A stretch of 64,000 nt of DNA from DASSQJ01 sp963772645 (lineage in GTDB: Bacteria > Actinomycetota > Actinomycetes > Actinomycetales > Dermatophilaceae), in assembly GCA_963772645.1 (NCBI GenBank), contig CAVYYD010000006.1, forward strand, positions 248,001 through 312,000. Direction: 5' to 3'. Made by a program: the position numbers and the translations under genes. This document shows, piece after piece, positions 16,606-26,252 of this stretch. The notes beneath the pieces are model-generated. The model was not told the origin of the DNA and searched no databases. It saw only the letters and a list, made by a program, of their open reading frames with translations. How positions within the stretch are numbered: the stretch's first letter is position 1; every line of letters starts with the position of its first letter.

Positions 16606-17337
16606 TCAGTGGTTCTCGCTGAGGCTCCACATCGTCCACAGCTCGGTGCGCATCCGGCGCGGCTGGCGGAGGGTGTAGACGATCGCCTCGGCGATGTCGG
16701 TGGGCTCCATGAAGTCGCCCTCGGACGGGTCCTTGTCACCGAAGCGGCCGTCGGCCGCCGCGAAGGCGGTGTTGACGCCGGCCGGTGCGATGACGGTGGT
16801 GCGGATGCCCTCGGTCCGCAGCTCCCGGTCGAGAGCCGTGCCGAGGTTGACCTGGGCCCCCTTCGTCGCGGCGTAGACGGCCTCCTTCCCGCCGCCGATC
16901 ATCAGCCCGGCGACCGAGCCGACGATGACGAGGTCGCCGCCATCGCCCTGGGCACGGAACTGCCGCACCGCCGCCCGGGCCAGCCAGATCGTGCCCTTGA
17001 CGTTGAGGTCGACCATGAGCTCGAGCTGCTCGGGGGTGTGGTCGAGCACCCCCCCGTAGAACCCGACAGCCGCGTTGGCGACGACCGAGTCGACCCGGCC
17101 GAACGCCGCCACTGCGGCCGCGACGAGCGCGTCGGCGGTCGTCTCGAGCCGGGAGTCGCCGGTGACCGTGACGAGCCGGTCCTCCCCCCACTCCTCGCGG
17201 AGCAGGGTGAGGGACTCGGGTCGCAGGTCGCCGGCGACGACCCGGCCGCCGGCCTCGAGGACCAGCCGGGCGGTCGCCCCACCGATCCCGCCGCCGGCAC
17301 CGGTGACGACGACGACGGTGTCCTGGAGGCTGCGCCA
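16606..17337 (-). CDS. Short-chain dehydrogenase/reductase, start unresolved
   Basis: An SDR of about 240 residues. The coenzyme motif VVVVTGAGGGIGGATARLV is near the N-terminus. It is followed by the structural VVANAAVGFYGG, catalytic Ser in IVGSVAGLMIGG, the YAATKGA catalytic Tyr-x-x-x-Lys, and APAGVNTAF. In the open frame the code runs back to about 17,340 (HWRSLQDTVVVV) with no ATG/GTG/TTG before the coenzyme motif. The nearest GTG (17,348 region) is in another frame, so a single-base error near the start is likely. It lies downstream of the ABC permeases and may reduce or oxidise the imported polyol; that link is inferred. Confidence 0.78.
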   Translation of the reverse strand, partial: WRSLQDTVVVVTGAGGGIGGATARLVLEAGGRVVAGDLRPESLTLLREEWGEDRLVTVTGDSRLETTADALVAAAVAAFGRVDSVVANAAVGFYGGVLDHTPEQLELMVDLNVKGTIWLARAAVRQFRAQGDGGDLVIVGSVAGLMIGGGKEAVYAATKGAQVNLGTALDRELRTEGIRTTVIAPAGVNTAFAAADGRFGDKDPSEGDFMEPTDIAEAIVYTLRQPRRMRTELWTMWSLSENH

Positions 17338-17409
17338 GTGACCGTCACCGGGCCACCCCCGCGCCGTGTCGTGCCGCGGTGCAGGACGGTCTCGTGCTCC
17401 CGTCGCTGC

Positions 17410-18228
17410 TCACTTGATCGCCCCCATCGACAGGCCACGGACGAGCTGCTTCTGCGCGACCCAGCCGGCGATGATCACCGGCAGCGCAGCGATCGTCGCC
17501 GCCGCCGACAGCACCGCGAGGAACTGGCCGCGGCCGTCGACGAAGCTGCCGAGGAACGGTGGCGTCGTGCGAGCCGCCGAGCTCGTCAGGATCAGCGCGA
17601 GGAAGTACTCGTTCCATGCGAAGATGAAGCTGATCAGCGCGGCCGCCGCGACACCCGGCAGCACCAGCGGCAGCACGATCCGGAAGATCTCCCGGCCCGA
17701 GGCCGACGCCGTCGACCCGGGCCGCCTCGATGATCTCGTAGGGCACCTCGAGGAAGAACGAGCGCATCATCCACACGGCCACCGGCAGGTTCATCGCCGC
17801 GTAGACGATCGCCAGCATGTAGATGTTGTCGAGCAGGTCGATCGTCTTGAGGATCATGAACAGCGGCAGGACGATCGCCGCGAGCGGCATGAACCGGGTC
17901 GAGATGAAGAACGACAGCGAGTTCTGCGGGTTCTTCACCGTGCCGGATCGACAGCGCGTACGCCGCCGGGATGGCCAGGGCGACCGCGATGATCGTCGAG
18001 GTCACCGCGGCGGTCAGCGAGTTCTGCAGGTAGCCGGCCATGCCGCGGTCCATCGCGAGCTGGTAGCCCTCGGTGACCGGGGTGAAGAACAACCTGCGGG
18101 TTGACCGAGGAGGCGATCGACTCCGGCTTGAAGCCGTTGAGGACCATCCAGAAGACGGGGAAGAAGAAGAGCAGCACGAGGACCCAGGTGCCGGCCGTGG
18201 CGAGCGACCCCTTGAGACGGCTGTTCAT
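17410..18228 (-). pseudogene. Sugar/polyol ABC transporter permease (MalG-type), three frameshifts
   Basis: Bridging frame changes near 17,708, 17,942 and 18,091 restores one membrane protein of about 272 residues. It starts MNSRLKGSLATAG, continues FFFPVFWMVLNGFKPESIA, LAIPAAYALSIR, RFMPLAAIVLPLFMILKTID and EIIEAARVDG (the EAA motif that docks the ATPase), and ends IAGWVAQKQLVRGLSMGAIK, the classical C-terminus of MalG/SmoG-type permeases. Each break is explained by one extra base. ATG 18228 overlaps the stop of the first permease. No ATPase gene is nearby; such importers often share a distant MsiK-type ATPase. Confidence 0.8.
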
Positions 18229-19170
18229 CGACTTCCTCCTGCCATGAAGACCTTGAAGACGGACTTGAGCGCGATCGTCGCGACGATGATCGTGAGGATC
18301 ACGGTGACGACGCCGTAGGCGGCCGCCTGGCCGATGTCGAGGCCGATGAAGGCCCGCTCGTAGAGCAGGTAGGCGAGGGTCTTCGTGCCGCCGGTGCCCT
18401 TGGTGAGGATCGCGATCGGGTCGAACACCTGGATGATGATGACCGACCCGAGGAGCACGCCGATCTCGATGTACATCCGCAGGTGCGGCAGCGTGATCCA
18501 GGTGAAGGTCCGCCACGGTCCGGCGCCGTCGACCTGGGCCGCCTCGAGGATGCCCTTGTCCTGGCCCTGCAGCCCGGCAAGCAGGATCAGCATCATGAAC
18601 GGGGTGAACTGCCAGGTGAGCACGATGACGACGGTCGCCATCGGGTGCTCGGTGCTCCACGACACGACGGGCAGGTGCAGGGTCCGGAAGAGCCAGTTGA
18701 CCATGCCGATGTTGGTGTCGAACATCGAGTACTTCCAGATGAGCGACGCCGCCGCCGGCATGATGAGGAAGGGGGTGATCATCAGCGTCCGGGCGATCGC
18801 CCGGCCGCGGAACTGCCGGTCGAGCAGGACCGCGAAGAGCAGACCGAAGAGGACCGCCAGGGTCACGGAGAAGGCCGTGATCAGCACGGTCGCGACGATC
18901 GAGGGCCACAGGTCGCCCGAGGTCAGCGCGCTCGTGTAGTTGTCGAACCCGGCGAAGGCCCGGTCGTTGGGGTAGAGCAGGTTCCACTTCATCAGCGAGT
19001 AGCCGATGGTCGTGATGAACGGGATCTGCGTCAGCAGGATGAGGAAGATGACCGCAGGCAGGAGCAGCCGGCGGTTGGTCCAGAGTTCCTTGCGCTTCAG
19101 CCGCTGCCTTGTCGGTCGCGGCCTCGGCCTCGACCTCGTCGAGCTCGGTCGGTTTGGTGGTGGTCGTCAT
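18225..19170 (-). pseudogene. Sugar/polyol ABC transporter permease (MalF-type), one frameshift
   Basis: The intact open part (to 18992) encodes the membrane permease from WNLLYPNDRAFAGFDNYTSA through RTLMITPFLIMPAAASLIWK to the EAA loop (GILEAAQVDGAGPWRTFTWI) and the last helix. A frame change near 19,102 joins it to the true N-terminus, MTTTTKPTELDEVEAEAATD..., beginning at 19170, so that RLLLPAVIFLILLTQIP becomes the first helix. About 314 residues in all. Partner of the permease at 17410-18228 (ATGA overlap) and of the binding protein upstream. Confidence 0.82.
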
Positions 19171-19211
19171 GTCGGCACTCCCTTGTGCGACTGCGGGGGA
19201 CGGAGTGGGGT

Positions 19212-19251
19212 CGGGTGCCGGGTCCGGCTCTGAGGCCGGACCCGGCACCCG
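19212..19251 (-). terminator. Intercistronic stem-loop between binding-protein and permease genes
   Basis: A 15-base perfect inverted repeat (GGGTGCCGGGTCCGG, 19213-19227, with 19236-19250) and an 8-base loop lie between the binding-protein stop and the first permease start. Such hairpins typically allow more binding protein than permease to be made by partial termination or mRNA stabilisation. Confidence 0.75.
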
Positions 19252-19266
19252 CTCACTGTCGAGGCG

Positions 19267-20631
19267 TCACTTCTTGTGCTTGTCGCCGGCTTCCTGGGCG
19301 ATCGATCTGGCACTTGGCCAGCGCGTCGTCGATGGACGAGCGGCCCGCGATGTAGTCGGCGACGAGCTGGGCGCACTGGTTGCCGACGTCCTGGAACTCC
19401 GGGATCGAGACGTACTGGATGCCGACCCACGGCTGCGGGTTGACCCCGGGCTGCTTCGGGTTGACCGAGCTCATGACCTCGAGGGTGAGCGGGGCGTAGG
19501 CCGCCGCGGCCTGCTTGTACTCGGGGATCTCGTAGGTCGAGGTGCGCGATCCCGGCGGGACGTTGGACCAGCCGATCTTCTTGCCGACGAGCTTGATGTA
19601 GTCCTTGCTCGTCGCCCACTTGACGAACTTGATCGCCGCGTCCTTCTGCTTGGTCGAGGACGGGATCGCGAGGTTCCAGCTCCACAGCCAGCCCGACTGG
19701 TCGGTCTTGACGACTGGCATCGGGACGTAGCCCATCTTGCCCTTGACCGGGGAGTCGTCGGCCTCGAGCATCGACGCGGCGACGGTGGCGTCGGCCCACA
19801 TCGCGGCCTTGCCCTCCTTCAGCGCGGTGAGGCACTCGTTGAAGCTGTAGGAGACCGGGTCCTTCTCACCGGACTCGTCGAGCATCTTCTTGTAGAAGCT
19901 GACGGCGTCCTTCCACTCCGGGGTGTCGACGGTGGCGTTCCAGTTCATGTCGTACCAGCTGCCGCCGAAGGTCTGGACCACGGTGGTGAGCGGCCCGAAG
20001 AGGTCGCCCCAGCCCGGCTTGCCGCGCATGCAGATGCCGGCCATGTCGGAGGTGTTGACCTTCTTCGCCGCGGCCGCGACCTCCTGCCAGGTCGGCGTTC
20101 CCGAGAAGGTGATGCCGGCCTTGTCGAGGACGTCCTTGCGGTACATGAGGAAGGAGGACTCGCCGTAGAAGGGGACGGCGAAGAGCTTGCCGTCGTAGGT
20201 GTTGACGTCGCGCACCGGCGGGAGCAGGTCGTTGACGTCGTAGGACGAGTCCGACTGCAGGTCGGGGGTGAGGTCGACGAGCCAGCCGTTGGCGCCCCAC
20301 TGCGGGGTCTCGTAGGCGCCGATGGTGACGATGTCGTACTGGCCGGCGCCGCTCGCGACGTCCGCGGTGACGGCGGCCCGCAGGTCGCCCTCCTCCATGA
20401 CCTGGAAGTTGACCGTCGTGCCGGGGTTGGCCGCCTCGTACTCGGTCTTGAGCTTCTCCATGTCCTTCATCTGGCCGTTGTTCACGGTGGCCAGGTTCAG
20501 GGTGACGTTGCCGCCGCCGCGCCGGCCGACCCGTTGTCGGACGAGACGGCGCCCGACGAACAGGCGGCCAGCGCCAGCGCGGACGCCAGGGCGCCCGCTC
20601 CGAGCGTCAGCATGCGCTTCTTCGCAACCAT
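19267..20631 (-). pseudogene. Sugar/polyol ABC transporter substrate-binding lipoprotein, two frameshifts
   Basis: About 454 residues when the frame is corrected near 20,515 and 19,305. The start MVAKKRMLTLGAGALASALA leads to a lipobox (LALAACSS). The long intact middle is a family 1 extracellular solute-binding protein: EYEAANPGTTVNFQVMEEG, YDIVTIGAYETPQWGANGWL, AVPFYGESSFLMYRKDVLDK and WSWNLAIPSSTKQKDAAIKF. The corrected C-terminus ends AQEAGDKHKK. The MsmE/SmoE-like sequence beside a mannitol-type dehydrogenase suggests polyol binding. It is transcribed first in the operon, followed by a stem-loop. Confidence 0.83.
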
Positions 20632-20920
20632 TCCTAACTCCTTTGGTAGGTACTCACGGTCGCTCCGGTCCTTCCGACCTGCGCGCGGCGCCGGTCCGGG
20701 CCTGCGTCGACCCGTCGGTGCCCGAACCGCCGTCGTGACGTCCTGACTGGAACTCCTGCGACAATCTAGGGAGCCCCCGGGCGGGCGGACAAGCACCACC
20801 AGCCGCCCCTTTCGATACTATTTTTCGGACGAGCGCAGAACCGGAGTTCTCACCCGGCGCCGGGCCCGGCGCCCCAGCGAAGGCGTCCCCACGACGGCGT
20901 GGCGCGCGTCACACAGGGAG
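20632..20920. other. Divergent promoter region of the polyol ABC operon and AraC gene
   Basis: 289 gene-free bases between the binding-protein gene (minus) and the AraC-type regulator (plus). It must hold both promoters. An AT-rich patch (CGATACTATTTTTCGG, near 20813-20828) stands out in an otherwise GC-rich stretch; no clear operator repeat was identified. Confidence 0.45.
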
Positions 20921-21952
20921 ATGACGATTTCGTATCGACCCGGTCCCGACCTCGCCGAGGGTCCCGTGCTCCGGGGCGCGCCGCCTCCCCGGGACGCCCT
21001 CATCCACAGCCCACTGCCCCCACCGCCCCGCCGGGAGATCATCCCTCCGCACCCTCAGCAGTCGATCCGGACCCTCACCCACGACTTCCCCAGCGAGATC
21101 TGCGGCTGGGGCTCCCACCCCGAGTACGAGATCCACCTCATCACCCGGTCGCACGGCAGCTACATCGCCGGCGACCACATCGGCACGTTCGGCCCGGGTC
21201 AGGTGAGCATCATGGGCCCGAACCTGCCGCACGACTGGGTCAGCGACCTGCCGGAGGGCGAGGTGGCGCGTCGACCGCGACGCCGTCATCCAGTTCACCG
21301 ACGAGTGGGTCCGCGGCTGCATGGAGCACATCCCGGAGCTCGGGGAGGTCTCGGAGATGCTGCACCGCTCGAGCCGCGGCATCGTCTTCTCCGGGGCGAC
21401 CGCCTGGCGCGCCGCGGAGGAGATCCTCGCCGTGCGTGCAGAGCCACGGGGTGGAGCAGATGGCGCATCTCTTCCAGGTCCTGGCGCTCTTCGCCCAGGC
21501 GCCGCCGGACGAGTACGAGGTCGTGGCCAGCGAGTGGATGGGCCGGCCCACCGACGCCGACGTCCCGTGAGGCGGTGGAGGCCGGGACTCGTCCTACATC
21601 TTCGACAACCTCACCGGCGACATCCGCCTCGCCACCGCGGCGCGGCTCGCGTACATGTCCGAGCCGACGCTTCTCGAAGTACTTCAAGGCGTCGACCGGC
21701 ATGACCTTCTCGGCCATGGTCAAGAAGCTGCGCATCGCGCACGCGCGCCGGCTGCTCGACACCACCGAGGACGCGGTCGCCCAGGTGGCGGTGCGCAGCG
21801 GCTACCGCAACATGGCGAACTTCAACCGGCAGTTCCTCGCCGAGGTCGGCACGACCCCGACGATGTACCGGCGGCTCGAGTCCACCCAGAAGCCGCCGGT
21901 GGAGGTGTTCAGCCTCGGCCTCAAGGCCTCCGCGGAGCGCCCGGAGGGCTGA
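20921..21952 (+). pseudogene. AraC-family transcriptional regulator, several frameshifts
   Basis: The two ends are in one frame and the middle is displaced. The N-terminal cupin-like sensor (CGWGSHPEYEIHLITRSHGS, then MGPNLPHDWVSDL) is followed, after a shift near 21,269, by VIQFTDEWVRGCMEHIPELG. Further shifts near 21,441, 21,566-21,585 and 21,670 are needed to reach the AraC DNA-binding domain (FSKYFKASTGMTFSAMVKKL, RLLDTTEDAVAQVAVRSGY, NFNRQFLAEVGTTPTMYRR). Joined, it is about 340 residues. Divergent from the polyol ABC operon and near the dehydrogenase, it is the likely polyol-responsive activator. Confidence 0.78.
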
Positions 21953-22000
21953 GCCGGAACGGCCCGGACCTGTCCGGCGGCCGCGGTTCGGGCTGCTCGG

Positions 22001-23471
22001 TCAGTGCCCGAGCAGGGTGTCCAACGTCGCGTGGACGCCGTTCTCGGCGAACGAGCGCGCTGGCCTGCAGGAAGGCGGTGCGGAACCGCTCGTCCTCGGC
22101 GACCTGGCCGAACAGCGCCCGCTGCCCGATGAACGCGGCCGGGTCCGGCTCGAGGGCCGCGGCGGTCATCTGGTCGGCCTTGACGTCCTCGGGCACGTGC
22201 GCGCCCGAGAGCTCGCCGATGCCGATGAGCCGCCAGTACTCGGCCCACGCGGCGCACATGGCCGCGCCCAGCGTCACCGGTCGCCCGGCCTGCAGGTTGG
22301 CCCTGACCGCGGGAAGGGTGAACGTCGGCATCCGGTTCGAGCCGTCGGTGGCGAGCCGGACGAGGGTGTCCCGGATGCCGGGGTTGGAGTACCGCTCGAT
22401 GAGGGTCGCCATGTAGGCATCGAGGTCGATGCCCGGCAGGTCGCCGAGGGTCGGCGCGGCCTCGTCGGCCATGTAGCGCTGGAGGTACTCACGCAGCCGC
22501 TCGTCGCGCATCGCCTCGTGGACGAGCACGTAGCCGAGCGGGGCACCGAGGTAGGCGATCGCCTGGTGGGTGGCGTTGAGCAGCCGCAGCTTCATCAGCT
22601 CGTAGGGCCCGACGTCCTCGACGAACTGGACACCGACGGCCTCCAGGGCCGGCCGGCCGAGCGGGAATGTGTCCTCGACGATCCACTGGGTGAACGGTTC
22701 CGCGGGAACGGGCCAGCGGTCCTCGACCCCGAAGTCCCTGCTCAGGGCCTCGCGGTCGGCATCGGTCGTCGCCGGGGTGATGCGGTCGACCATGCTGTTG
22801 GGGAAGACGACGGTGGCGGCGATCCAGTCGGCGAGCTCGGCGTCGACGAGCCGGGCGAACTCGGTGACGGTCTGCCGGGCGACGTCGCCGTTGCCCTGGA
22901 GGTTGTCGCACGAGAGCACGGTGAACGGCTCCAGCCCGGCCTCGCGGCGGCGACGCAGGCCCTCGACGATGTAGGCGAACACGGTGCGCGGGTCCTCGGG
23001 GTGCTCGAGGTCGTGGACCACGGCCGCGTCGGTGGGGTCGAACTCGCCGGTCGCGGGGTCCTTGAGGTAGCCGCCCTCGGTGACGGTGAGGCTGACGATC
23101 CGCACGGCCGGGTCGGTGAGCCGGGCGTACACCTGCTCGGGGTCGTCCGGGCCGTAGAGGTACTCGAGTGCCGCGCCGATGACCCGCGGTTCGAGGGAGC
23201 CGTCGGGGTGGCGCACGAGGAGGGTGTAAAGGGTGTCCTGGGCGGCCATCGCGTCGCGCATCACGGCGTCCTGCGGCATCACCCCGACCCCGCAGATCCC
23301 CCAGTCGAGGCCGTCTCCGGTCTCCATCAGCGCGTCGAGGTACATCGCCTGGTGCGAGCGGTGGAAGTTGCCGAAGCCGAAGTGGACGATGCCCACCCGC
23401 GCCGAGGCGCGCTCGTACCGGGGCGTCGGCACCTGCAGCCGTGGCAGGGCGGCGCTGGACAGTGCGGTCAC
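22001..23471 (-). pseudogene. Mannitol/arabinitol-type long-chain polyol dehydrogenase, C-terminal frameshift
   Basis: A polyol-specific long-chain dehydrogenase that oxidises mannitol or arabinitol to the ketose with NAD. The N-terminal Rossmann domain has VGIVHFGFGNFHRSHQAMYL and LTVTEGGYLKDPATGEF. The catalytic region has CDNLQGNGDV, PNSMVDRITP and the Lys-x4-Asn-x3-His motif in ELMKLRLLNATHQAIAYLG. The frame is intact for about 470 residues; one extra base near 22,060 displaces the last 20, and the corrected end is FAENGVHATLDTLLGH with a stop at 22001. About 489 residues, the normal length. It carries its own upstream region with AraC-like repeats. Confidence 0.87.
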
Positions 23472-23555
23472 CGTGCGGTCCTTTCAGGAGGGGGCTCACC
23501 CGGATGAAACCAAGCCGAGGGCCGGCTGGCGAGACCCGGCCGCGACCCGCACGCA

Positions 23556-23583
23556 ATTGCATCACTTGTCGACGGGATTGCAT
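23556..23583. promoter_or_regulatory. Direct repeats ATTGCAT at 21-base spacing, candidate AraC-type site
   Basis: ATTGCAT occurs at 23556-23562 and 23577-23583, exactly 21 bases apart (two helical turns), 85-112 bases upstream of the dehydrogenase start. AraC-family proteins commonly bind direct half-sites at this spacing, and an AraC gene is adjacent. Binding is inferred. Confidence 0.45.
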
Positions 23584-23634
23584 GGCCGGGCGTCGCCGCG
23601 CCCCGCCCAGGGGCCGCGCCGCCCCGCGCGCCGC

Positions 23635-25098
23635 TCAGGAGCAGATGTCCTGGTCGGCGGACCGGGTCTGGATCGAGGGGGTGGCGGACGGCGTCGCCGA
23701 CGTGGTGGGGGCGGTGACGGTGGGGGTCGGGAGCGGGTCGGTGCCCAGTCGGTTCGGCACGGCGCGCACCGGCGGGGCGCCGGCCCCGAGGACGACCCGG
23801 ACCGTGCCGCTGCTCAGCTGCGGGTCCTGCTCGAGCGTGGCGCCCTCGAACGCGGCGGCCGCGGTGCGCGCCCGCCCCTCGTCTCCGGCCGCGTACCGGA
23901 CGACGACACCGGTGGGCCGGTCGGTGGACGAGGAGATCCGGGGGGACGGGAAGCCCTGGACCGCCAGGGCCGCCGCCGCCTGCGCGGCCAACCCGGCGAC
24001 ACCGGTGGCGTTGACGACGTCGACCTGGACGTCGGCCGGGCTGACGGTGACCGGGCCGGAGGCCGACGGGGTCGGGGACGCGCTCGCGCCGACGACGCCG
24101 TCCGACCTCAGGGTCTGCCACAGGGTGTCGGCGGCGGCGCTCCACTGCACCCGGTTCGGGTCGGCCGGGTAGTCCTCCACCGGGACGGTGACGAACTGCA
24201 CGTGCGAGATGCCGATGTCCTTGACGCTCGAGGCGAGCTCCTGCATCGTCCCGATCCCGAAGTCGACATCGGTGGTCAGCGACTTCGTCGCGGCGTCGAG
24301 GAAGCCGAAGAGCTTGTCGGGCCGCAGCAGCAGCGAGGTGCGGGTGGCCTCCTGGACCACCGAGGAGAGGAAGGCCTGCTGGCGCTTGATCCGGCCCAGG
24401 TCCGAGCCGTCACCCTCGGCGTGGCGGCTGCGGACGTAGCCCAGGGCTTGTGTTCCGTCCAGGACGTGCCGGCCCGCGGCGAGCTTCAGGTGCGCCTTGG
24501 GGTCGTCGATGGCGACCGGGGTGCAGACGGGCACCCCGCCGAGGGCGTCGACCATCCCCGTGAAGCCGTTGAAGTCGACGACCGCGAAGTGGTTGACGAA
24601 CAGTCCGGTGTTCTGCTCGACGGTGTTGATCGTGCAGGCGGGGCCGCCCATCGAGAAGGCCGAGTTGAACTGCTGGACCGGCCACTGGTCCTTCGGCACC
24701 GTCGCGTCACAGCCCGGCGGGATGGGCAGCATCGTGTCCCGGGGGATCGAGACGACGGTGACGTGCCGGCGGTCGGCCGACAGGTGCGCGACGAGCGTGG
24801 TGTCGGACCTGGCCCCGGTGACCTGTCCGGAGTCGGGCTGGTCCTGGCCGGCCCGGGTGTCGGAACCGATGAGGAGGATGTTGAGCGGCCCGGCGGGCAG
24901 GCTCGGGCGGTCGCTGGCGAGTGCACCGCTGACGTCGAGCCGGTTGATGTTGCCGTTGAGCCGCCACCACACGTACCCGGCGCCGGCCGCGATCACGACC
25001 GCGACGACGACGAGGGCGGCGACGCCCCGCCGCCGGCGGGTCGGGCGGCGGCGCCTCGGCCGGCGCTCGTGCTCACCGGTGGGGGTGGCCTCGGCCAC
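23635..25098 (-). CDS. LytR-CpsA-Psr (LCP) family glycopolymer ligase
   Basis: A 487-residue membrane-anchored protein with a basic cytoplasmic N-terminus (residues 11-25) and one membrane helix (26-45). The LCP catalytic domain (about 70-300) opens LNILLIGSDTRAGQDQPD, with SDTTLVAHLSADRR, VVSIPRDTMLPIP and ALGYVRSRHAEGDGSDLGRI, where the Arg and Asp residues bind the polyprenyl pyrophosphate substrate. A LytR_C domain follows (VQVDVVNATGVAGLAAQAAA). LCP enzymes transfer lipid-linked glycopolymers to peptidoglycan. The last about 40 residues are Pro/Thr/Ser-rich. It opens the envelope-glycan locus. Confidence 0.92.
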   Translation of the reverse strand: MAEATPTGEHERRPRRRRPTRRRRGVAALVVVAVVIAAGAGYVWWRLNGNINRLDVSGALASDRPSLPAGPLNILLIGSDTRAGQDQPDSGQVTGARSDTTLVAHLSADRRHVTVVSIPRDTMLPIPPGCDATVPKDQWPVQQFNSAFSMGGPACTINTVEQNTGLFVNHFAVVDFNGFTGMVDALGGVPVCTPVAIDDPKAHLKLAAGRHVLDGTQALGYVRSRHAEGDGSDLGRIKRQQAFLSSVVQEATRTSLLLRPDKLFGFLDAATKSLTTDVDFGIGTMQELASSVKDIGISHVQFVTVPVEDYPADPNRVQWSAAADTLWQTLRSDGVVGASASPTPSASGPVTVSPADVQVDVVNATGVAGLAAQAAAALAVQGFPSPRISSSTDRPTGVVVRYAAGDEGRARTAAAAFEGATLEQDPQLSSGTVRVVLGAGAPPVRAVPNRLGTDPLPTPTVTAPTTSATPSATPSIQTRSADQDICS

Positions 25099-25214
25099 GG
25101 GTGCTCCTCGGGTCGCTCGTCCGGCAGGTCATGACTCGCCGGCGCCCCGGTGGCCGCGCGTCCGCCTCAGTGTAGGCAGGGGTGCTGTGAACAGGCTGGG
25201 CGCGGCCGGCCGGT

Positions 25215-26252
25215 TCAGCCGCGCTCAGCCGCATCCTCCTCGGCGGCCTCCGGCCGCCGACGTGCGCGCGCGCCGGGGAGGAGGGCCATCAGCCGGCGAC
25301 GGAGCTGGGGGCGGGGCGCGAGGACCAGCCCGACCGCGATGGCCAGGGGGAGGCCGACGAGGACGACGAGGTCGACCCAGGTGAGGACCGGCATGACGAC
25401 GACCTGGTCGCGGGAGAGGACGAGGCTGCGGTCGATCCGCAGGCCCGGCGCGTGGGCGACGACGCTGTAGCTGCCGCGCGGCACCTCGGCGAAGGTCGCC
25501 ACCCCGTCCGTCAGCGGCTGCTGGACGTCGATCGTCCCCGGGCGGGTCAGCCGCACCGAGTCGCCCACCGGCCACCGGAAGAGCCGGTCCACCACCTCGA
25601 CGCGGACCGTGTAGGCGAGGAGGGGCACCCGGATGACCAGCCGGTCGGAGGGGAAGAACTTCACCTGGGACCGGTTGACGACGCTCGAACCGGCCACGTA
25701 CACCGAGTCCACCGAGTAGTAGATCCGTCGCTCCTCGAGGCCGTTGGGCCCGCGGAGCACCCGCGCGCTGGGCAGCCAGACCGGCTGCAGGTCGTGTCGG
25801 GTGACGACCTCGCCGGTGCTGGAGCGCAACGTGAAGGAGGTGATCTCCCGGGTCGGCAGACCGCTGAAGGCGAAGGAGACCTCGGTCTCCATCCCGAATG
25901 CGGCCTGGACGCTCGCGCCCCGCTCGGTGACGAAGACGCGGTCGTAGACCGCCCTGCGGTGCCCCGGCAGCAGGATCGGCTCGGTCGGGCCGGTGATGTC
26001 CCGGGCGGAGACGATCCGGCAGACCGTGGTCGTTGCGTGGCCGGCACCGTCGGTGACGACCTTGGTCCCCTCGAGGTCGATCTGCGCACCGGGGACGACG
26101 GGGACGGTGCTCACCTGCACCGTGGTCGGCGGTCGGTCCGCCGGGCAGCTCGGCGCGGCGGTCGCGGACGGAGCGAGGAACACCCCGGTCAGCAGGACGA
26201 GGCAGCAGGCCAAGCCCGCGAGGAGCGCGGCGCGGGTCGGGGACTCAGGCAC
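25215..26252 (-). CDS. Secreted/membrane protein of unknown function in glycan locus
   Basis: A 345-residue protein with a signal peptide (LLAGLACCLVLLTGVFLAPS, cleavage near APS), a beta-rich extracytoplasmic body (about 35-285) and a C-terminal membrane helix (LVVLVGLPLAIAVGLVLAP) with a basic cytoplasmic tail (RARRRPEAAEEDAAERG). A late segment (VPRGSYSVVAHAPGLRI) resembles a carboxypeptidase-regulatory beta-sandwich. Its start overlaps the end of the phosphoesterase gene, so the two are co-transcribed. I do not recognise the family. Confidence 0.75.
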   Translation of the reverse strand: MPESPTRAALLAGLACCLVLLTGVFLAPSATAAPSCPADRPPTTVQVSTVPVVPGAQIDLEGTKVVTDGAGHATTTVCRIVSARDITGPTEPILLPGHRRAVYDRVFVTERGASVQAAFGMETEVSFAFSGLPTREITSFTLRSSTGEVVTRHDLQPVWLPSARVLRGPNGLEERRIYYSVDSVYVAGSSVVNRSQVKFFPSDRLVIRVPLLAYTVRVEVVDRLFRWPVGDSVRLTRPGTIDVQQPLTDGVATFAEVPRGSYSVVAHAPGLRIDRSLVLSRDQVVVMPVLTWVDLVVLVGLPLAIAVGLVLAPRPQLRRRLMALLPGARARRRPEAAEEDAAERG

